In this document: piece by piece, positions 1-10,164 of the stretch
Position numbering within the stretch: position 1 is the first letter of the stretch
How the letters are laid out: every line of letters starts with the position of its first letter
NCBI GenBank assembly: GCA_020845895.1
Contig: JADLEX010000011.1
Coordinates: forward strand, 1-51,770
Length of the DNA: 51,770 nt
Direction: 5' to 3'
From: Deltaproteobacteria bacterium
GTDB lineage: Bacteria > Lernaellota > Lernaellaia > JACKCT01
Translations under genes and position numbers: made by a program
The notes under the pieces: model-generated
Database searches by the model: none
Seen by the model: the letters and a program-made list of their open reading frames with translations, nothing else
What the model was told of the DNA's origin: nothing

Positions 1-2
1 TG

Positions 3-642
<640 letters not shown>

Positions 643-723
643 AGAAAGTGGACGAACGCGGCGCGGGCCGCGATGCGATACGGCGGCAAGGAACGAACAC
701 AAACCCCGAAGGGAGGAGGACGC

Positions 724-2136
724 ATGACGCCGAAAGAGGTTCTGGATTACGCGAAGAAGCACAGCGCGGTGATGGTGGATCTGAAGTTCATGGATTTTCC
801 GGGCATGTGGCAGCACTTCACGGTGCCGCTGGAGCAGCTCAAGGAGTCGAGCTTCGAAGAGGGTTTCGGCTTCGACGGCAGCTCGATCCGCGGTTGGCAG
901 CCGATTCACGCCTCCGACATGCTGGTGATTCCGGATTCGGATACGGCGGTGATGGACCCGTTCACCAAGTATCCGACGCTCTCGCTGATCTGCAACATCG
1001 TCGACCCGCTCACGCACGAAGATTACTCGCGCGATCCGCGCAACATCGCCCGCAAGGCCGAAGCGTACGTCAAGGCGACCGGTCTCGCCGACACGGCCTT
1101 CATCGGTCCCGAGGCCGAATTCTTCATCTTCGATGACGTCCGTTACGATCAGACGATGAACAGCGGCTACTACTACCTCGACTCGATCGAGGGCACGTGG
1201 AACACGGGCCGCGTCGAGAATCCGAACCTGGGCTACAAGCCGCGCCTCAAGGAAGGTTACTTCCCGGTCGCGCCGAGCGACAAATTCGTCGACCTGCGTT
1301 CCGAGATGGCGCTCGAGCTCATCAAGCTCGGCATCGAAATCGAGGCGCAGCATCACGAAGTCGCGACGGCGGGCCAGGCCGAAATCGACATGCGCTTCGC
1401 GCCGCTCGTCCGCATGGCGGACCAGCTCATGTGGTTCAAGTACGTGCTCAAAAACGTCGCGCATCGCCACGGCCGCACCGTGACCTTCATGCCCAAGCCC
1501 CTCTTCGGCGACAACGGCTCGGGCATGCACACGCACATCAGCCTGTGGAAGGGCGGCAAGCCCCTGTTCGCCGGTGACCGCTACGGCGGCCTGTCCGAGA
1601 TGGCGATGTTCTTCATGGGCGGCATCATCAAGCACGCCCAGGCCCTGTGCGCGTTCACGAACCCAACGACGAACAGCTACCGTCGTCTGGTGCCGGGTTA
1701 CGAGGCGCCCATGAACATCGCGTACAGCAGCCGCAACCGCTCGGCCGCCCTGCGTATCCCGATGTACAGCGATTCGCCCAAGTCCAAGCGCATGGAGTGC
1801 CGTTTCCCCGATCCGTCGTGCAACGGTTACCTCGCGTTTTCGGCGCTGCTCATGGCGGGCCTCGACGGCGTGAAGAACCGCATCGATCCCGGCCAGCCGC
1901 TCGACCGCGACATCTACGGTCTTTCGCCCGAGGAACTCGCCGATGTGCCGAAGACCCCGGCCGATCTCGCCGCGGCGCTGGACTGCCTGAAAGCCGACCA
2001 CGAGTTCCTGCTCGCGGGCGACGTGTTCACGCCGGACGTCATCGACACGTGGATCGAGTACAAGATGGAGAAGGAAGTGGACCAGATCCGTCTGCGTCCC
2101 ACGCCGTACGAGTTCATGCTCTACTTCGACATCTAG
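724..2136 (+). CDS. glnA: Glutamine synthetase type I
   Basis: This 470-residue protein matches E. coli GlnA in length. The beta-grasp domain includes [11 protein letters not shown], the ATP/metal site includes EAEFFIFDD and [13 protein letters not shown], and the glutamate/ammonia region includes [11 protein letters not shown] and [17 protein letters not shown]. Tyr398 in [10 protein letters not shown] corresponds to the adenylylated Tyr of enteric GlnA (numbered 397 without Met), so this is the GSI-beta form open to control by adenylylation. The start at 724 is chosen because GGGAGGAGG lies just upstream; a longer frame from 673 would add 17 residues unlike the family. It sits downstream of glnB and is followed by a strong hairpin at 2169. 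Confidence 0.97.
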   Translation: MTPKEVLDYAKKHSAVMVDLKFMDFPGMWQHFTVPLEQLKESSFEEGFGFDGSSIRGWQPIHASDMLVIPDSDTAVMDPFTKYPTLSLICNIVDPLTHEDYSRDPRNIARKAEAYVKATGLADTAFIGPEAEFFIFDDVRYDQTMNSGYYYLDSIEGTWNTGRVENPNLGYKPRLKEGYFPVAPSDKFVDLRSEMALELIKLGIEIEAQHHEVATAGQAEIDMRFAPLVRMADQLMWFKYVLKNVAHRHGRTVTFMPKPLFGDNGSGMHTHISLWKGGKPLFAGDRYGGLSEMAMFFMGGIIKHAQALCAFTNPTTNSYRRLVPGYEAPMNIAYSSRNRSAALRIPMYSDSPKSKRMECRFPDPSCNGYLAFSALLMAGLDGVKNRIDPGQPLDRDIYGLSPEELADVPKTPADLAAALDCLKADHEFLLAGDVFTPDVIDTWIEYKMEKEVDQIRLRPTPYEFMLYFDI

Positions 2137-2168
2137 ACCGGTTCGCCACGAATCCGGTCTCGAGTTCG

Positions 2169-2224
2169 GCCGGGGACCCTGTCGCGGAGGCTATCCACGG
2201 CCGGTCCCCGGTCGATCAATTTTT
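2169..2224 (+). terminator. Probable rho-independent terminator after glnA
   Basis: A 10-bp inverted repeat (GCCGGGGACC at 2169-2178 with GGTCCCCGGT at 2203-2212, one G-T pair) is followed by CGATCAATTTTT. It lies 32 bp past the glnA stop. A second imperfect hairpin, TCAAT...CACC/GGTGAATTGA at 2216-2241, overlaps its T-run. The loop is long (24 nt), so termination efficiency is uncertain. Confidence 0.6.
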
Positions 2225-2301
2225 CACCTTCGGTGAATTGATGATGTGTGATCTTGTCGTGCGGCGCGTCGCGGATGGTCATGGTGTGGTCGCGCGCGTC
2301 C

Positions 2302-2313
2302 GATTCATGAATC
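2302..2313. other. 12-bp perfect palindrome in glnA-kinase spacer
   Basis: GATTCATGAATC is a perfect palindrome 65 bp upstream of the histidine kinase start. The 240-bp spacer (2137-2377) otherwise holds the glnA terminator and no recognisable gene. It may be an operator for the kinase gene, but a single 12-bp palindrome is weak evidence. Confidence 0.3.
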
Positions 2314-2377
2314 AATCGGGGTTGGAAAATCCCTCGCCGAAACCTGCGGCTACATATGAAACAAGGGATGTGAATCG

Positions 2378-5300
2378 GTGCGCGATCGTCGGACATGGGT
2401 GCTGCTGGCGCTGGTTTGGACCGCCACACTGGGCGTTTCGATTTACTTTCACGCGTTTCGGCAGTCGTCTTGGTCGATGGAGCCCGTTTGGGGCTGGATC
2501 ACGCATGCGCTGATCTGGTCCGCCGGGATGGGTCTGCTTGGATTCCTTTGGGTCGTGGACGGCAAGCTCAACCGAGTCCGCGATCTGGTGAGGGAAACCG
2601 GCGAAAGACGTGCCGACATCGGGATCTCGGAATCGGAGATCGCACTTCGCGAGACCGAAGCGCGTTATCGGTTCCTCGCGGAAAACTCGAACGACATCGT
2701 CTGGATGACGCGCCTCGACGGGGTGGGGGTCTATCACAGCCCGTCCGTCGAGCGCGTGCTGGGGTTCACGCCCGACGAAGCGAATCGCCGAACGACCGAG
2801 GAGGCGCTGACTCCGGCCTCGCTCGAGACGGTGGTGCGTCTCTTCGCGGAGGAAGCTGCCCGACCCAAAGAGGAGCGGCACCGCGAAATCACCATGGAGA
2901 TCGAACTCTATCGAAAGGACGGCTCGACCGTCTGGGTGGAGTCGTCGATTCGGGACATGCGCGATGCGAAGGGGAACGTCCTGGGATTTCAGGGGCGCTC
3001 GCGCGACATCACGGACCGACGAGTCGCGCAGGAAAACCTGAAGCGCAAGACGGACGTGCTCACGGCGCTCAGTCGATATTCGGCGGAACTGGCCGCCGCT
3101 CCGTATTGGTCGGACATCTTCGAGGTCGTCACGCGCCGGATTACGGAGATCTTCCGCGTGAGCGCAACGGCGGTCTCGACCTACGACCCGTCAACGCGCT
3201 CGCTCGTGATTCGGAAGACCGCCCTCGGAGACGACATTCGACGGGGAATCACGGAGGCGCTCGGACGTCCCGCCGAAGGCATGCACTTCCCCGTGAGCGA
3301 AGCGCTCTACGATCAAATGTCGGCCGAGGCCATCGCCGACGCAAAGACGCTCGCGGAGGTCACGTTCGGCGGGATCGCCGATCAGATCGCGCGGGATGTC
3401 CAGCAACACCTCGGAGTGGACTGGATGGTCAGCGTGGCGCTACGCACCGAGGACGACGTGATCGGGACCCTGCTCCTGGGGGCTCGTTCCGACATCCCGA
3501 GGCCCTCGGACGACGAATTGCATGCGTTCGGCGGCATCACGGCGAACGCGCTTGCCCGGTGGCTCACCGAGCAGCGGTCCGCGACCAACGAAGAACGGAT
3601 TGCGAGCCTGTTTCGCGCCGCGCCGATCGGAATCGGCGCGTGCGTCGGGCGCGTCATCACCGAGGTCAACGACCGCCTTTGCGATCTGGTGGGACGCGAG
3701 GCGGCGGATCTCATCGGCCGGCCGGAAAGCATCCTTTACGTCGATGACGAGGAATACGCCCGCATTCTGAATGAGGCTGAATCGTCGATCCGGGACGGCG
3801 GAATCGCGCACGTGGAAACTTGGTTTGCGCGCGGCGACGGCGCGGTGGTTCCGGTGTCGTATCGGCGCACCCCGCTCTCGCCCGGCAATCCGGCGCAGGG
3901 TCAGTTGTTCACGGCGCAGGACATCACGAGGCGCCTGCGCAACGAGGCGGAACTGCGCGAACAGAAGAACTTCTTCGAACAGATGTTCCTTCAGTCCTCG
4001 ATCAGCACGCAGATCCTCGATCGCGACGGCTGGTGCGAGCGCGTGAATCCGCAGCTCAGCAGGATCTTCGGCGTGAAGCCGGAGCATATCGAGGGCCGTG
4101 CGTACAACATTTTTCAGGACCGGGAGATCCACAACACGGGTGTCATCCGGCACCTGGAACGCGTCTTCCACCACGGTGAAACGGCCGAATGGGAGGTGCT
4201 CTTCGACCTCGGCGTAGCGGCCGAGTCCCAGAACATCGAGATCGAGGAGAAGCGTCAGGTCTGGTACCAGAACTGGGCGTTTCCCATCTTCGACGCGGAC
4301 GGAAAGCTTGCCCACGTCATCATCCAGCATACGGACGTCAGCGACCGAAAGCGCGCCGAGGCCGACAACACGCGGCTCCAAACGCAGCTTCGTCAGGCCA
4401 TGAAGATGGAGGCGATCGGTCGACTCGCCGGCGGCGTCGCGCACGACTTCAACAATCTCCTGACCGCCATCACGGGCAACGTGTCGCTCGCACTCGACGA
4501 CCTGCGTCCCGAGGACCCGCTGACCGAGCCGCTGCAGGAGGTGCGTCAGGCCGCCGCGAGCGCCGCCGACCTGACGCGCCAGCTTCTGGCGTTTTCGCGA
4601 AAGCAGATCATCGAGCCGCGGCTGGTCCAGTTGAACGACCTGATTGGGAATCTGAAGAAAATGATGGGGCGCCTGCTGGGCGAGGACATCGCGCTCACAA
4701 CCCGGCTTGCGGAAGATCTCGAACTCGTGAGAATCGACCCCGGTCAATTCGAGCAGGTCGTCGTGAATCTGGCCGTCAACGCCCGCGACGCGATGCCCAG
4801 GGGCGGCGCGCTGGTGATCGAGACGTCGAGCGTCGTATTGGGCGAGGAGCAGGTCGGCTTCCATCCGCAGGTGAAGCCTGGCGAATACGTGCTGCTCGCC
4901 GTCAGCGATACCGGATGCGGGATGACCGCCGAGGTCAAGGAGCATCTGTTCGAGCCGTTTTTCACGACGAAACCCGCGGGACGCGGGACAGGGCTCGGCC
5001 TCGCCACGACGTACGGCGTCGTTACGCAGGCCGGCGGCGACATTCGCGTGTATTCCGAACCGGGGCGGGGAACGACGTTTCGCATCTATCTGCCGATCGC
5101 CGAAGGGAGCATGCAATCCATGGCATCCGACACGACGAAGCACGAACTGCCGACGGGAACCGAAACGCTGCTCCTGGTCGAGGACGAGGACGGAGTGCGT
5201 CGGCTCGCGGCGCGGGTTCTGTCGCGTCTCGGGTACAGGGTGCTCGACGCGCGTGATGGGCGATCTGCTCTCGAGATCCTGTCCGAGACGACGACGCCCA

Positions 5301-5527
5301 TCGATCTGCTCGTGACCGATGTTGTGATGCCGGGCATGAACGGACGCGAACTTGCGGAAAAAGTCCTTTCCGAGCGTCCCACCACGAAGGTCTTGTTCAC
5401 TTCGGGCTACACCGAGGATGTCGTGTTGCTGCACGGCGTCGTCGATCGCGACTTTCATTTCATCGCGAAGCCGTACACCCCGCAGAGCCTGTCCGCCAAG
5501 GTCCGCTCGGTGCTCGATCGCGATTGA
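2378..5527 (+). CDS. Membrane-bound PAS/GAF hybrid sensor histidine kinase with receiver domain
   Basis: This 1049-residue protein has two hydrophobic helices (about residues 7-24 and 38-60) and then a PAS domain (about 95-215, ending DITDRR). A GAF-like region follows (about 230-395), then two more PAS domains (about 400-525 and 530-665, ending DVSDRK). The HisKA box is GRLAGGVAHDFNNLLTAITG with phospho-acceptor His689. The HATPase_c domain has NARDAM, DTGCGM and GTGLGLATTYGVV, and a C-terminal receiver has Asp981 in LLVTDVVMPGMNG. This is the membrane version of the common soluble hybrid-kinase layout in which the receiver follows the ATPase directly. Start is GTG 2378. No response regulator gene is adjacent, so its partner and signal are unknown. 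Confidence 0.92.
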   Translation: MRDRRTWVLLALVWTATLGVSIYFHAFRQSSWSMEPVWGWITHALIWSAGMGLLGFLWVVDGKLNRVRDLVRETGERRADIGISESEIALRETEARYRFLAENSNDIVWMTRLDGVGVYHSPSVERVLGFTPDEANRRTTEEALTPASLETVVRLFAEEAARPKEERHREITMEIELYRKDGSTVWVESSIRDMRDAKGNVLGFQGRSRDITDRRVAQENLKRKTDVLTALSRYSAELAAAPYWSDIFEVVTRRITEIFRVSATAVSTYDPSTRSLVIRKTALGDDIRRGITEALGRPAEGMHFPVSEALYDQMSAEAIADAKTLAEVTFGGIADQIARDVQQHLGVDWMVSVALRTEDDVIGTLLLGARSDIPRPSDDELHAFGGITANALARWLTEQRSATNEERIASLFRAAPIGIGACVGRVITEVNDRLCDLVGREAADLIGRPESILYVDDEEYARILNEAESSIRDGGIAHVETWFARGDGAVVPVSYRRTPLSPGNPAQGQLFTAQDITRRLRNEAELREQKNFFEQMFLQSSISTQILDRDGWCERVNPQLSRIFGVKPEHIEGRAYNIFQDREIHNTGVIRHLERVFHHGETAEWEVLFDLGVAAESQNIEIEEKRQVWYQNWAFPIFDADGKLAHVIIQHTDVSDRKRAEADNTRLQTQLRQAMKMEAIGRLAGGVAHDFNNLLTAITGNVSLALDDLRPEDPLTEPLQEVRQAAASAADLTRQLLAFSRKQIIEPRLVQLNDLIGNLKKMMGRLLGEDIALTTRLAEDLELVRIDPGQFEQVVVNLAVNARDAMPRGGALVIETSSVVLGEEQVGFHPQVKPGEYVLLAVSDTGCGMTAEVKEHLFEPFFTTKPAGRGTGLGLATTYGVVTQAGGDIRVYSEPGRGTTFRIYLPIAEGSMQSMASDTTKHELPTGTETLLLVEDEDGVRRLAARVLSRLGYRVLDARDGRSALEILSETTTPIDLLVTDVVMPGMNGRELAEKVLSERPTTKVLFTSGYTEDVVLLHGVVDRDFHFIAKPYTPQSLSAKVRSVLDRD

Positions 5528-5589
5528 TTGCGCGTTTGTCGCGCGCCCGAGCCTCGCCGCGCCTCGAAGTTGTGCTAGTATCCGTGGCC

Positions 5590-6366
5590 ATGAGTCGCAC
5601 GCGCTCGCATCCCTGTCCCCGTTGCGGAGCACCCTGCGAACCCGATCGCGCGATCTGCGATCGGTGCGGCGCGACGTTTGTCGTGGAGGGCTCGCGAATC
5701 GTGCAGACGGGACAGGTCTGCTTCGCGTGCGGCGCGCAGACGGACGACGCGACCGATCGTTGCGCGTCGTGCGGCGCGGCGTTTCTCGCGGAATGCGCCG
5801 CCTGCGGCGCGACCGTCGAGCCCACCGTGCGCATGTGCCCGACCTGCGGCGCGGATCGGCACGCGGCGGGAGACGGAAGTTCCGACGAGGAAACGCAGCC
5901 CATCCCTCCCATGACTCCGGGTTCCTATCCTCTGTTTCGCGCGTCGTTTCCGCTGGTCATCGCCGCCGTGTTCATGGTCGGGGCGCTCGCGCACCTCTAT
6001 ACGACAGGGCGCGTGGACACGACCTATGTGATTGTCGCCGCGGGTCTCTTCGTCTGCCTGCTCGCGCTCTTTCTCGGGTCCTTCGCGAGGCGCCGGCGAG
6101 AGGGCACGGTCCTGTCCGATCCCGCGACGCGAAAGCCGCCGAAGGGTCAGGTGGAGATCTATCGGACGCTCAATCTCGGCCGCGCGGAGCATCTGCTCTC
6201 GCTTCTGCAGTCGGAGGACATTCCGGCCACGATCGCGAACCGGCACTCGGCGACGCTGGAGCCGATGAGTCTGCTCACCGGAGTCCGCGTGATGGTGTCG
6301 GCGGCGCACGAGGTCGAGGCGCGGGAGATCATGACGGCATTTTCATTCAAGGAATCCGAGGAATGA
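5590..6366 (+). CDS. Zinc-ribbon two-TM protein with DUF2007-like C-terminal domain
   Basis: This is a 258-residue protein. The N-terminal 90 residues hold four CXXC zinc-ribbon halves (CPRCGAPC, CDRCG, CFACG, CASCG, CAACG, CPTCG). Two membrane helices follow at about 120-138 and 148-165. The cytoplasmic tail (about 185-255: VEIYRTLNLGRAEHLLSLLQSEDIPA...GVRVMVSAAHEVEAREIM) resembles the DUF2007 putative signal-transducing domain, a small alpha/beta fold of unknown function. Start ATG 5590 is preferred over the upstream in-frame ATG at 5524 because the zinc ribbon begins right after it. The gene overlaps the following lipoprotein gene by ATGA, so the two are probably cotranscribed. No enzymatic role can be assigned. 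Confidence 0.75.
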   Translation: MSRTRSHPCPRCGAPCEPDRAICDRCGATFVVEGSRIVQTGQVCFACGAQTDDATDRCASCGAAFLAECAACGATVEPTVRMCPTCGADRHAAGDGSSDEETQPIPPMTPGSYPLFRASFPLVIAAVFMVGALAHLYTTGRVDTTYVIVAAGLFVCLLALFLGSFARRRREGTVLSDPATRKPPKGQVEIYRTLNLGRAEHLLSLLQSEDIPATIANRHSATLEPMSLLTGVRVMVSAAHEVEAREIMTAFSFKESEE

Positions 6367-6878
6367 CGAAGCGAAATTGGGTTTGGGCGGCGTGTTTTGT
6401 GTTGGCGTGCGCGGCGATTGGATGCGCCCCGAAAGTGGACGAATCCTGCAATCAGGCCCTCGCGGCGTTTTACGAGGACCTCAAACTCGTGGACGATCCC
6501 CTGTACAAGGGCGCCGCGCTCAAGGAAGACGAGGAACCGCAGCGCGCGAAGGATTATTTCGACGCGCATGAACGGTTGCGCAATGCCTTCGACGATCCCA
6601 AGGCCAAGGCGGCGGTGCTGGCCGCGTTTCTCTCGCTCGAACCGACGTCTCTTCGTCCGGTCAAGGCGACCCCGACGCCGGATGGCGCGGAGGTCCTTGT
6701 GGCCCTCGGGCCGACCGATGATCGAACGGCGGTATTTTTGATGAAGAAGACCGAGACCGCTTGGAAGATCCTCGACTTCAACGGCGTCTGGAAGAAGCGG
6801 CAGGCCGAACTGGCCACGATGAACCCGGAGCCGGGTTTGGAACCGGCGCCGTCCGCCACTCCGCCCGCTGTGAATTGA
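6363..6878 (+). CDS. Hypothetical lipoprotein
   Basis: This 171-residue protein begins MTKRNWVWAACFVLACAAIGCAPK: a short basic end, a hydrophobic helix and a lipobox AAIGC, predicting lipidation at Cys21. The rest is soluble and charged, with a central segment (about 60-150) and a Pro/Ala-rich tail. The pattern of a value (VLVALGPTDDRTAVFLMKK) and then WKILDFNGVWKK resembles small SnoaL/DUF4878-like lipoproteins, but I do not recognise the family firmly. The ATG overlaps the previous gene's stop, indicating translational coupling with the zinc-ribbon membrane protein. Confidence 0.7.
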   Translation: MTKRNWVWAACFVLACAAIGCAPKVDESCNQALAAFYEDLKLVDDPLYKGAALKEDEEPQRAKDYFDAHERLRNAFDDPKAKAAVLAAFLSLEPTSLRPVKATPTPDGAEVLVALGPTDDRTAVFLMKKTETAWKILDFNGVWKKRQAELATMNPEPGLEPAPSATPPAVN

Positions 6879-6947
6879 CACGCCCGCGCCCGTTCACAAG
6901 AATCGCGAGTCCGGCGCACGTCCGGACCGCGTAAGGAAACATCCGGC

Positions 6948-7661
6948 TTGAACGGTTTTCGCGTCGATACGCACCTGCACACGCGCTTTTCCGAGTGCTC
7001 CTCGGTCACGGTCGATTTTCTGATCGAACGGGGGCGGGATCCCGGCATCCACGCGATCTGCTGCACCGATCACCACAGCCTGATGGCGACCCACCAGTTG
7101 CGAAGCGTATTGCCGGACCGTCTCGTCATCCCCGCGATCGAGGTCGACACGCGCGAAGGCGACGTGCTCGTGTATTCCGAGGACATGGACTATCTCGAGT
7201 CGCTCATCGACTTCGACGGTTCGGTGCGGGACCTGCGCCGCGACGAAACCACGTGCCTGGTCTGGGCGCATCCGTGCGTCAGCCAGCGCGTGTCGCTCGT
7301 CGGCGCGGATTTTTCCGATGCCGCGCGAGTGGCCGCCGATCCGAATCTGGTTCGCGTCGCGGATGTCCTTCCGCATGTCGATGGACTCGAAATCTACAAC
7401 GGCCAGATGCTGTCGCTATATCTCGAGGGTATGTTGCAGCCGGCTTATTTCCGAAATCTGATCTACGTTGCCGAAACTTTCGGGGTCGCGTGCACCGGCG
7501 GTTCCGACGCCCACGAAACGGAATCGTGGGGAACGGTTTGGACGAATTTCCCCGAGCGGCTCGGTTCGGTCCGCGACTTCGTGCGCGCGATTCGCGATCG
7601 GCGCGTCAATCCCGAATACGACCGCCGCGTTTACCCCACGGACTTGGGATTCGAACGGTGA
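6948..7661 (+). CDS. PHP-domain phosphoesterase
   Basis: This 237-residue protein has PHP motifs: DTHLHTRFSECSS near the N-terminus (motif I), AICCTDHHS (motif II), a conserved IPAIEVDTREGDVLVY (motif III) and a late GGSDAHE (motif IV). These His/Asp residues bind a di- or trinuclear metal centre. Relatives are histidinol phosphatases, 5'-3' nucleases and 3',5'-nucleoside bisphosphate phosphatases; the substrate here is not evident. The start is TTG 6948 after GTAAGGAAAC, and the next frame upstream gives no family-like sequence. Its TGA overlaps the GTG of coaE (GTGA), so the two genes are likely cotranscribed. Confidence 0.85.
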   Translation: MNGFRVDTHLHTRFSECSSVTVDFLIERGRDPGIHAICCTDHHSLMATHQLRSVLPDRLVIPAIEVDTREGDVLVYSEDMDYLESLIDFDGSVRDLRRDETTCLVWAHPCVSQRVSLVGADFSDAARVAADPNLVRVADVLPHVDGLEIYNGQMLSLYLEGMLQPAYFRNLIYVAETFGVACTGGSDAHETESWGTVWTNFPERLGSVRDFVRAIRDRRVNPEYDRRVYPTDLGFER

Positions 7662-8278
7662 AAGAACGATCATTTCGGCGCTTCGGTCTGACGGGCGGCA
7701 TCGCATCCGGGAAGTCCACCGTTGCGCGCTTTTTTCAGGCGCTGGGGGCGGGCATCGTCGATGCCGATCAGGTCGCGCGGGAGGTGGTCGCGCCCGGGTC
7801 CGACGGACTACGCGAAATCCGTGACGCGTTCGGCCCCGGCGTTCTGACGGAGCAGGGCGAGCTCGATCGCGACGCGATGCGGGCCGTCGTCTTCGCCGAT
7901 CCGGTGCAGCGGGTGCGTCTGGAGAGCATCGTGCATCCGTACATCTACATGGGCGTCATGCGCGCGATGGAAGAATTCGAGACTCGCGGCAAGCGCGCGG
8001 GCGTCGTCGAGGCGGCGCTCCTGCTCGAAAGCCCCGCGCCGTTCGAACTCGACGCGATCATGGTCGTGGTCTGCGGGCGCGAAACGCAGGCCGATCGGCT
8101 GCGGCAGGCGAAAGGTTGGCCGGCGGAAGAGATCGAGGGTGCGTTGGACGCTCAGATGAGCGACGAAGAACGAATGGAACGCGCCGATTACGTGATCCGC
8201 AACGACGGATCGCTCGCCGATCTCGAAAACGCGGTCGCGAAACTGTGGCAGGAACTGGTCTCGCCGGATTGGTCGTAA
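7658..8278 (+). CDS. coaE: Dephospho-CoA kinase
   Basis: This 206-residue protein is normal for CoaE, which phosphorylates the 3'-OH of dephospho-CoA in the last step of CoA synthesis. The Walker A loop is LTGGIASGKST (about residues 11-21), followed by FQALGAGIVDADQVAREVV, a classic CoaE signature. The core includes LESIVHPYI, VVEAALLLES and the lid region ERMERADYVIRNDGS. The start is GTG 7658, overlapping the previous stop. The gene ends 80 bp from a convergent DsbA-like gene, with a shared hairpin between them. Confidence 0.95.
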   Translation: MKERSFRRFGLTGGIASGKSTVARFFQALGAGIVDADQVAREVVAPGSDGLREIRDAFGPGVLTEQGELDRDAMRAVVFADPVQRVRLESIVHPYIYMGVMRAMEEFETRGKRAGVVEAALLLESPAPFELDAIMVVVCGRETQADRLRQAKGWPAEEIEGALDAQMSDEERMERADYVIRNDGSLADLENAVAKLWQELVSPDWS

Positions 8279-8311
8279 CGCACGGCCGAAATCGTCACCG
8301 ATGAAAACGAC

Positions 8312-8336
8312 GAAGGGCGCCGCGAGGGCGCCCTTC
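8312..8336. terminator. Hairpin between convergent coaE and DsbA-like gene
   Basis: A perfect 10-bp stem (GAAGGGCGCC / GGCGCCCTTC) with a 5-nt loop lies midway between two convergent stop codons. Read on the minus strand it is followed by GTCGTTTTC, a modest T-tract; on the plus strand there is no T-run. It probably terminates the minus-strand operon and may block read-through both ways. Confidence 0.65.
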
Positions 8337-8357
8337 GGGGTCTTCGGAGAAGTCCGT

Positions 8358-9275
8358 TCAGCCCTGCGGGGCTGCCGGAGCCGCGGGAGCCGCGGGGGCG
8401 CCGGAGCCCTCGGCTAGCAGCTTGTCGATGACCTCGGTGAACGTTTCGAGCGGGCGGGCACCGCGGATCTTGCGTCCGTTGATGAAAAAGGTCGGCGTGC
8501 CGCGAACCTCGAGATCGTTGGAAACCTTCTCCAGTCGATCGAACTCGGCCTGATGCTTCTCGACGGCCAAGTCGGCCTTGAACTGGTTCATGTCGAGGCC
8601 GATCTGCTTCGCCCATTCCAGATACTTCTCGTCGCTCAGATCCTTCTGATTCTGAAACGCGAGATCGTGGAACTCCCAGAACTTGTTCTGCGCCCAAGCG
8701 GCATAAGCCGCGGCGTGCGCGCCCGGGGCCTTCTTGTGCATGGGCAGAATCTTGCTGACGAACTGGAATCGGATCTTGCCCGGGTACTTTTCCTCGAGCT
8801 GCTTCGTCACGGCGTAGCCGCGCGCGCAGAACGGGCACTGGAACTCGGAGAATTCCACGAGCGTGATCGGCGCATTTTCGGGTCCCTTCGTCGGGACGTT
8901 GCCCGGCTCCACCTTCCAGACCTTGTTCGGGTCTTCTTCCTGCGCCGGCGGTTTCTGGCCGCGCATTGCCGCCATCTGCAGTACGCGCATCGGATCCTTG
9001 TCGAGCTGCTCAAGCATCGACTTGAACTTCTGCTCGTCCTTGGCTGCCGGACCGAGGGCCTCGACTACCTTCTTCGCCACCACGTCGGTCCCGCGAACCA
9101 TCCGCGTGGCGATTTCCTTCTCCTGATCGTTCAGCTTGGAAAGACCCTCGGTGACCATCTGGCCGCGGTGGAAGGTCTTGCCGCCGAAATTTCCCACGTC
9201 CGTGAAACGTCCCACCGTGAATCCGAAAACGCCGACGGACAGGCACAGCAGAACCACCAATATCGACTTACCCAA
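8358..9275 (-). CDS. Membrane-anchored DsbA-like thioredoxin-fold protein
   Basis: This 305-residue protein has an N-terminal anchor helix (about residues 4-22), a charged linker to about 130, then a Thioredoxin_4/DsbA-type domain. The active site is EFQCPFCARGYAV (Cys147 and Cys150), and the cis-proline loop is VRGTPTFFINGRKI. An Ala/Pro-rich tail ends the protein. It should act in the periplasm as a disulfide oxidase or isomerase. The start is a TTG at 9275 (CAA on the plus strand) preceded by GAGGAG; a longer frame reaching 9365 adds a non-conserved stretch. It is the last gene of a minus-strand group after a glycosyltransferase. No DsbB is visible nearby. Confidence 0.85.
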   Translation of the reverse strand: MGKSILVVLLCLSVGVFGFTVGRFTDVGNFGGKTFHRGQMVTEGLSKLNDQEKEIATRMVRGTDVVAKKVVEALGPAAKDEQKFKSMLEQLDKDPMRVLQMAAMRGQKPPAQEEDPNKVWKVEPGNVPTKGPENAPITLVEFSEFQCPFCARGYAVTKQLEEKYPGKIRFQFVSKILPMHKKAPGAHAAAYAAWAQNKFWEFHDLAFQNQKDLSDEKYLEWAKQIGLDMNQFKADLAVEKHQAEFDRLEKVSNDLEVRGTPTFFINGRKIRGARPLETFTEVIDKLLAEGSGAPAAPAAPAAPQG

Positions 9276-9366
9276 TTTCGTCTCCTCGTTCTCGCCCTCG
9301 CGGCGAATGACGCTCACGCCAAAGTGGCGGAAATGACGGCGTATGATATTCGCGGTCCGGGGCAAG

Positions 9367-10164
9367 TCAAGTTTGGATCGATGCGTCCGATGGAGAAAAT
9401 ATCGCCGAATTCATGATACCCGCCCGGTTGAGCACGAATCTGCCCGCTTCCACGAGCGTCCCGAGGCCATAACGCACCCCGGCGGCGAAACTGGTCGAGC
9501 TGGCGTCGGGACCGTAGCGGACGGGGACGGGAAGCTCGGCGATCTGAAACCCGAAATAGACGGCCTGCATCAGAAACTGCGTGTCGAAGAGGAAGTCGTC
9601 GGAATTGCGATGCCAGGGGATCGTTTCGAGCACCCGGCGGTGATAGGCGCGATAACCCGTATGACACTCGCTCAAGTTCGTCCCCATCATCAGGTTTTCG
9701 ACGATCGTCAGAAACCGGTTGGCGACGTATCTGTAGACCGGCATCCCGCACGCCAGCGCCTCGGCCCGCGTGCGGATGCGCGAGCCGAGCATCACGTCGA
9801 AATAGCCGTCGCGGATGAACCGGATGAAGTGCGGCGCGAGACGCGAGTCGTACTGATAGTCGGGGTGGATCATGAGCACGATGTCCGCGCCGCGCGCGAG
9901 CGCTTCGCGGTAGCAGGTCTTCTGATTGGCGCCGTAGCCCCGCGTCCGGTCGTGGCGAATGACCGTGAGGCCGAGGCGCGTGGCGATTTCCACGGTGCGA
10001 TCGGAGCTGGCGTCGTCGACGAGCAGGATCTCGTCCGCGGTGCCGGGTGGGATGTCGGCGACGGTCCGCTCGAGCGTCGACTCGGCGTTGAGCGCGGGCA
10101 TCACCACCATCGTCCGCGACGTTGCGTGCCCGGTCGAGCGATCCGCGGCCGGTCGAGCCGTCAT
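9367..10164 (-). CDS. Family 2 glycosyltransferase (dolichol-phosphate-mannose-synthase-like)
   Basis: This 265-residue protein has GT-A fold motifs: MVVMPALNAESTLERTV, EILLVDDASSDRTVEIA, RGYGANQKTCYREALARGAD and the metal-site-like MIHPDYQYD. Later ECHTGYRAYHRRVLETIP and DFLFDTQFLMQA match DPM1-like GT2 enzymes, which use nucleotide sugars at the inner membrane. No C-terminal membrane helices are seen, so it is probably soluble or peripheral. The start ATG at 10164 overlaps the stop of the upstream TPR gene (ATGA); Met19 is an alternative start. Acceptor and sugar are unknown. Confidence 0.88.
   Translation of the reverse strand: MTARPAADRSTGHATSRTMVVMPALNAESTLERTVADIPPGTADEILLVDDASSDRTVEIATRLGLTVIRHDRTRGYGANQKTCYREALARGADIVLMIHPDYQYDSRLAPHFIRFIRDGYFDVMLGSRIRTRAEALACGMPVYRYVANRFLTIVENLMMGTNLSECHTGYRAYHRRVLETIPWHRNSDDFLFDTQFLMQAVYFGFQIAELPVPVRYGPDASSTSFAAGVRYGLGTLVEAGRFVLNRAGIMNSAIFSPSDASIQT

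Noticed and set aside
3440-5632. A 730-codon minus-strand open frame opposite the histidine kinase.
   Set aside because: It is antisense to conserved HisKA and ATPase motifs and has no recognisable domain.
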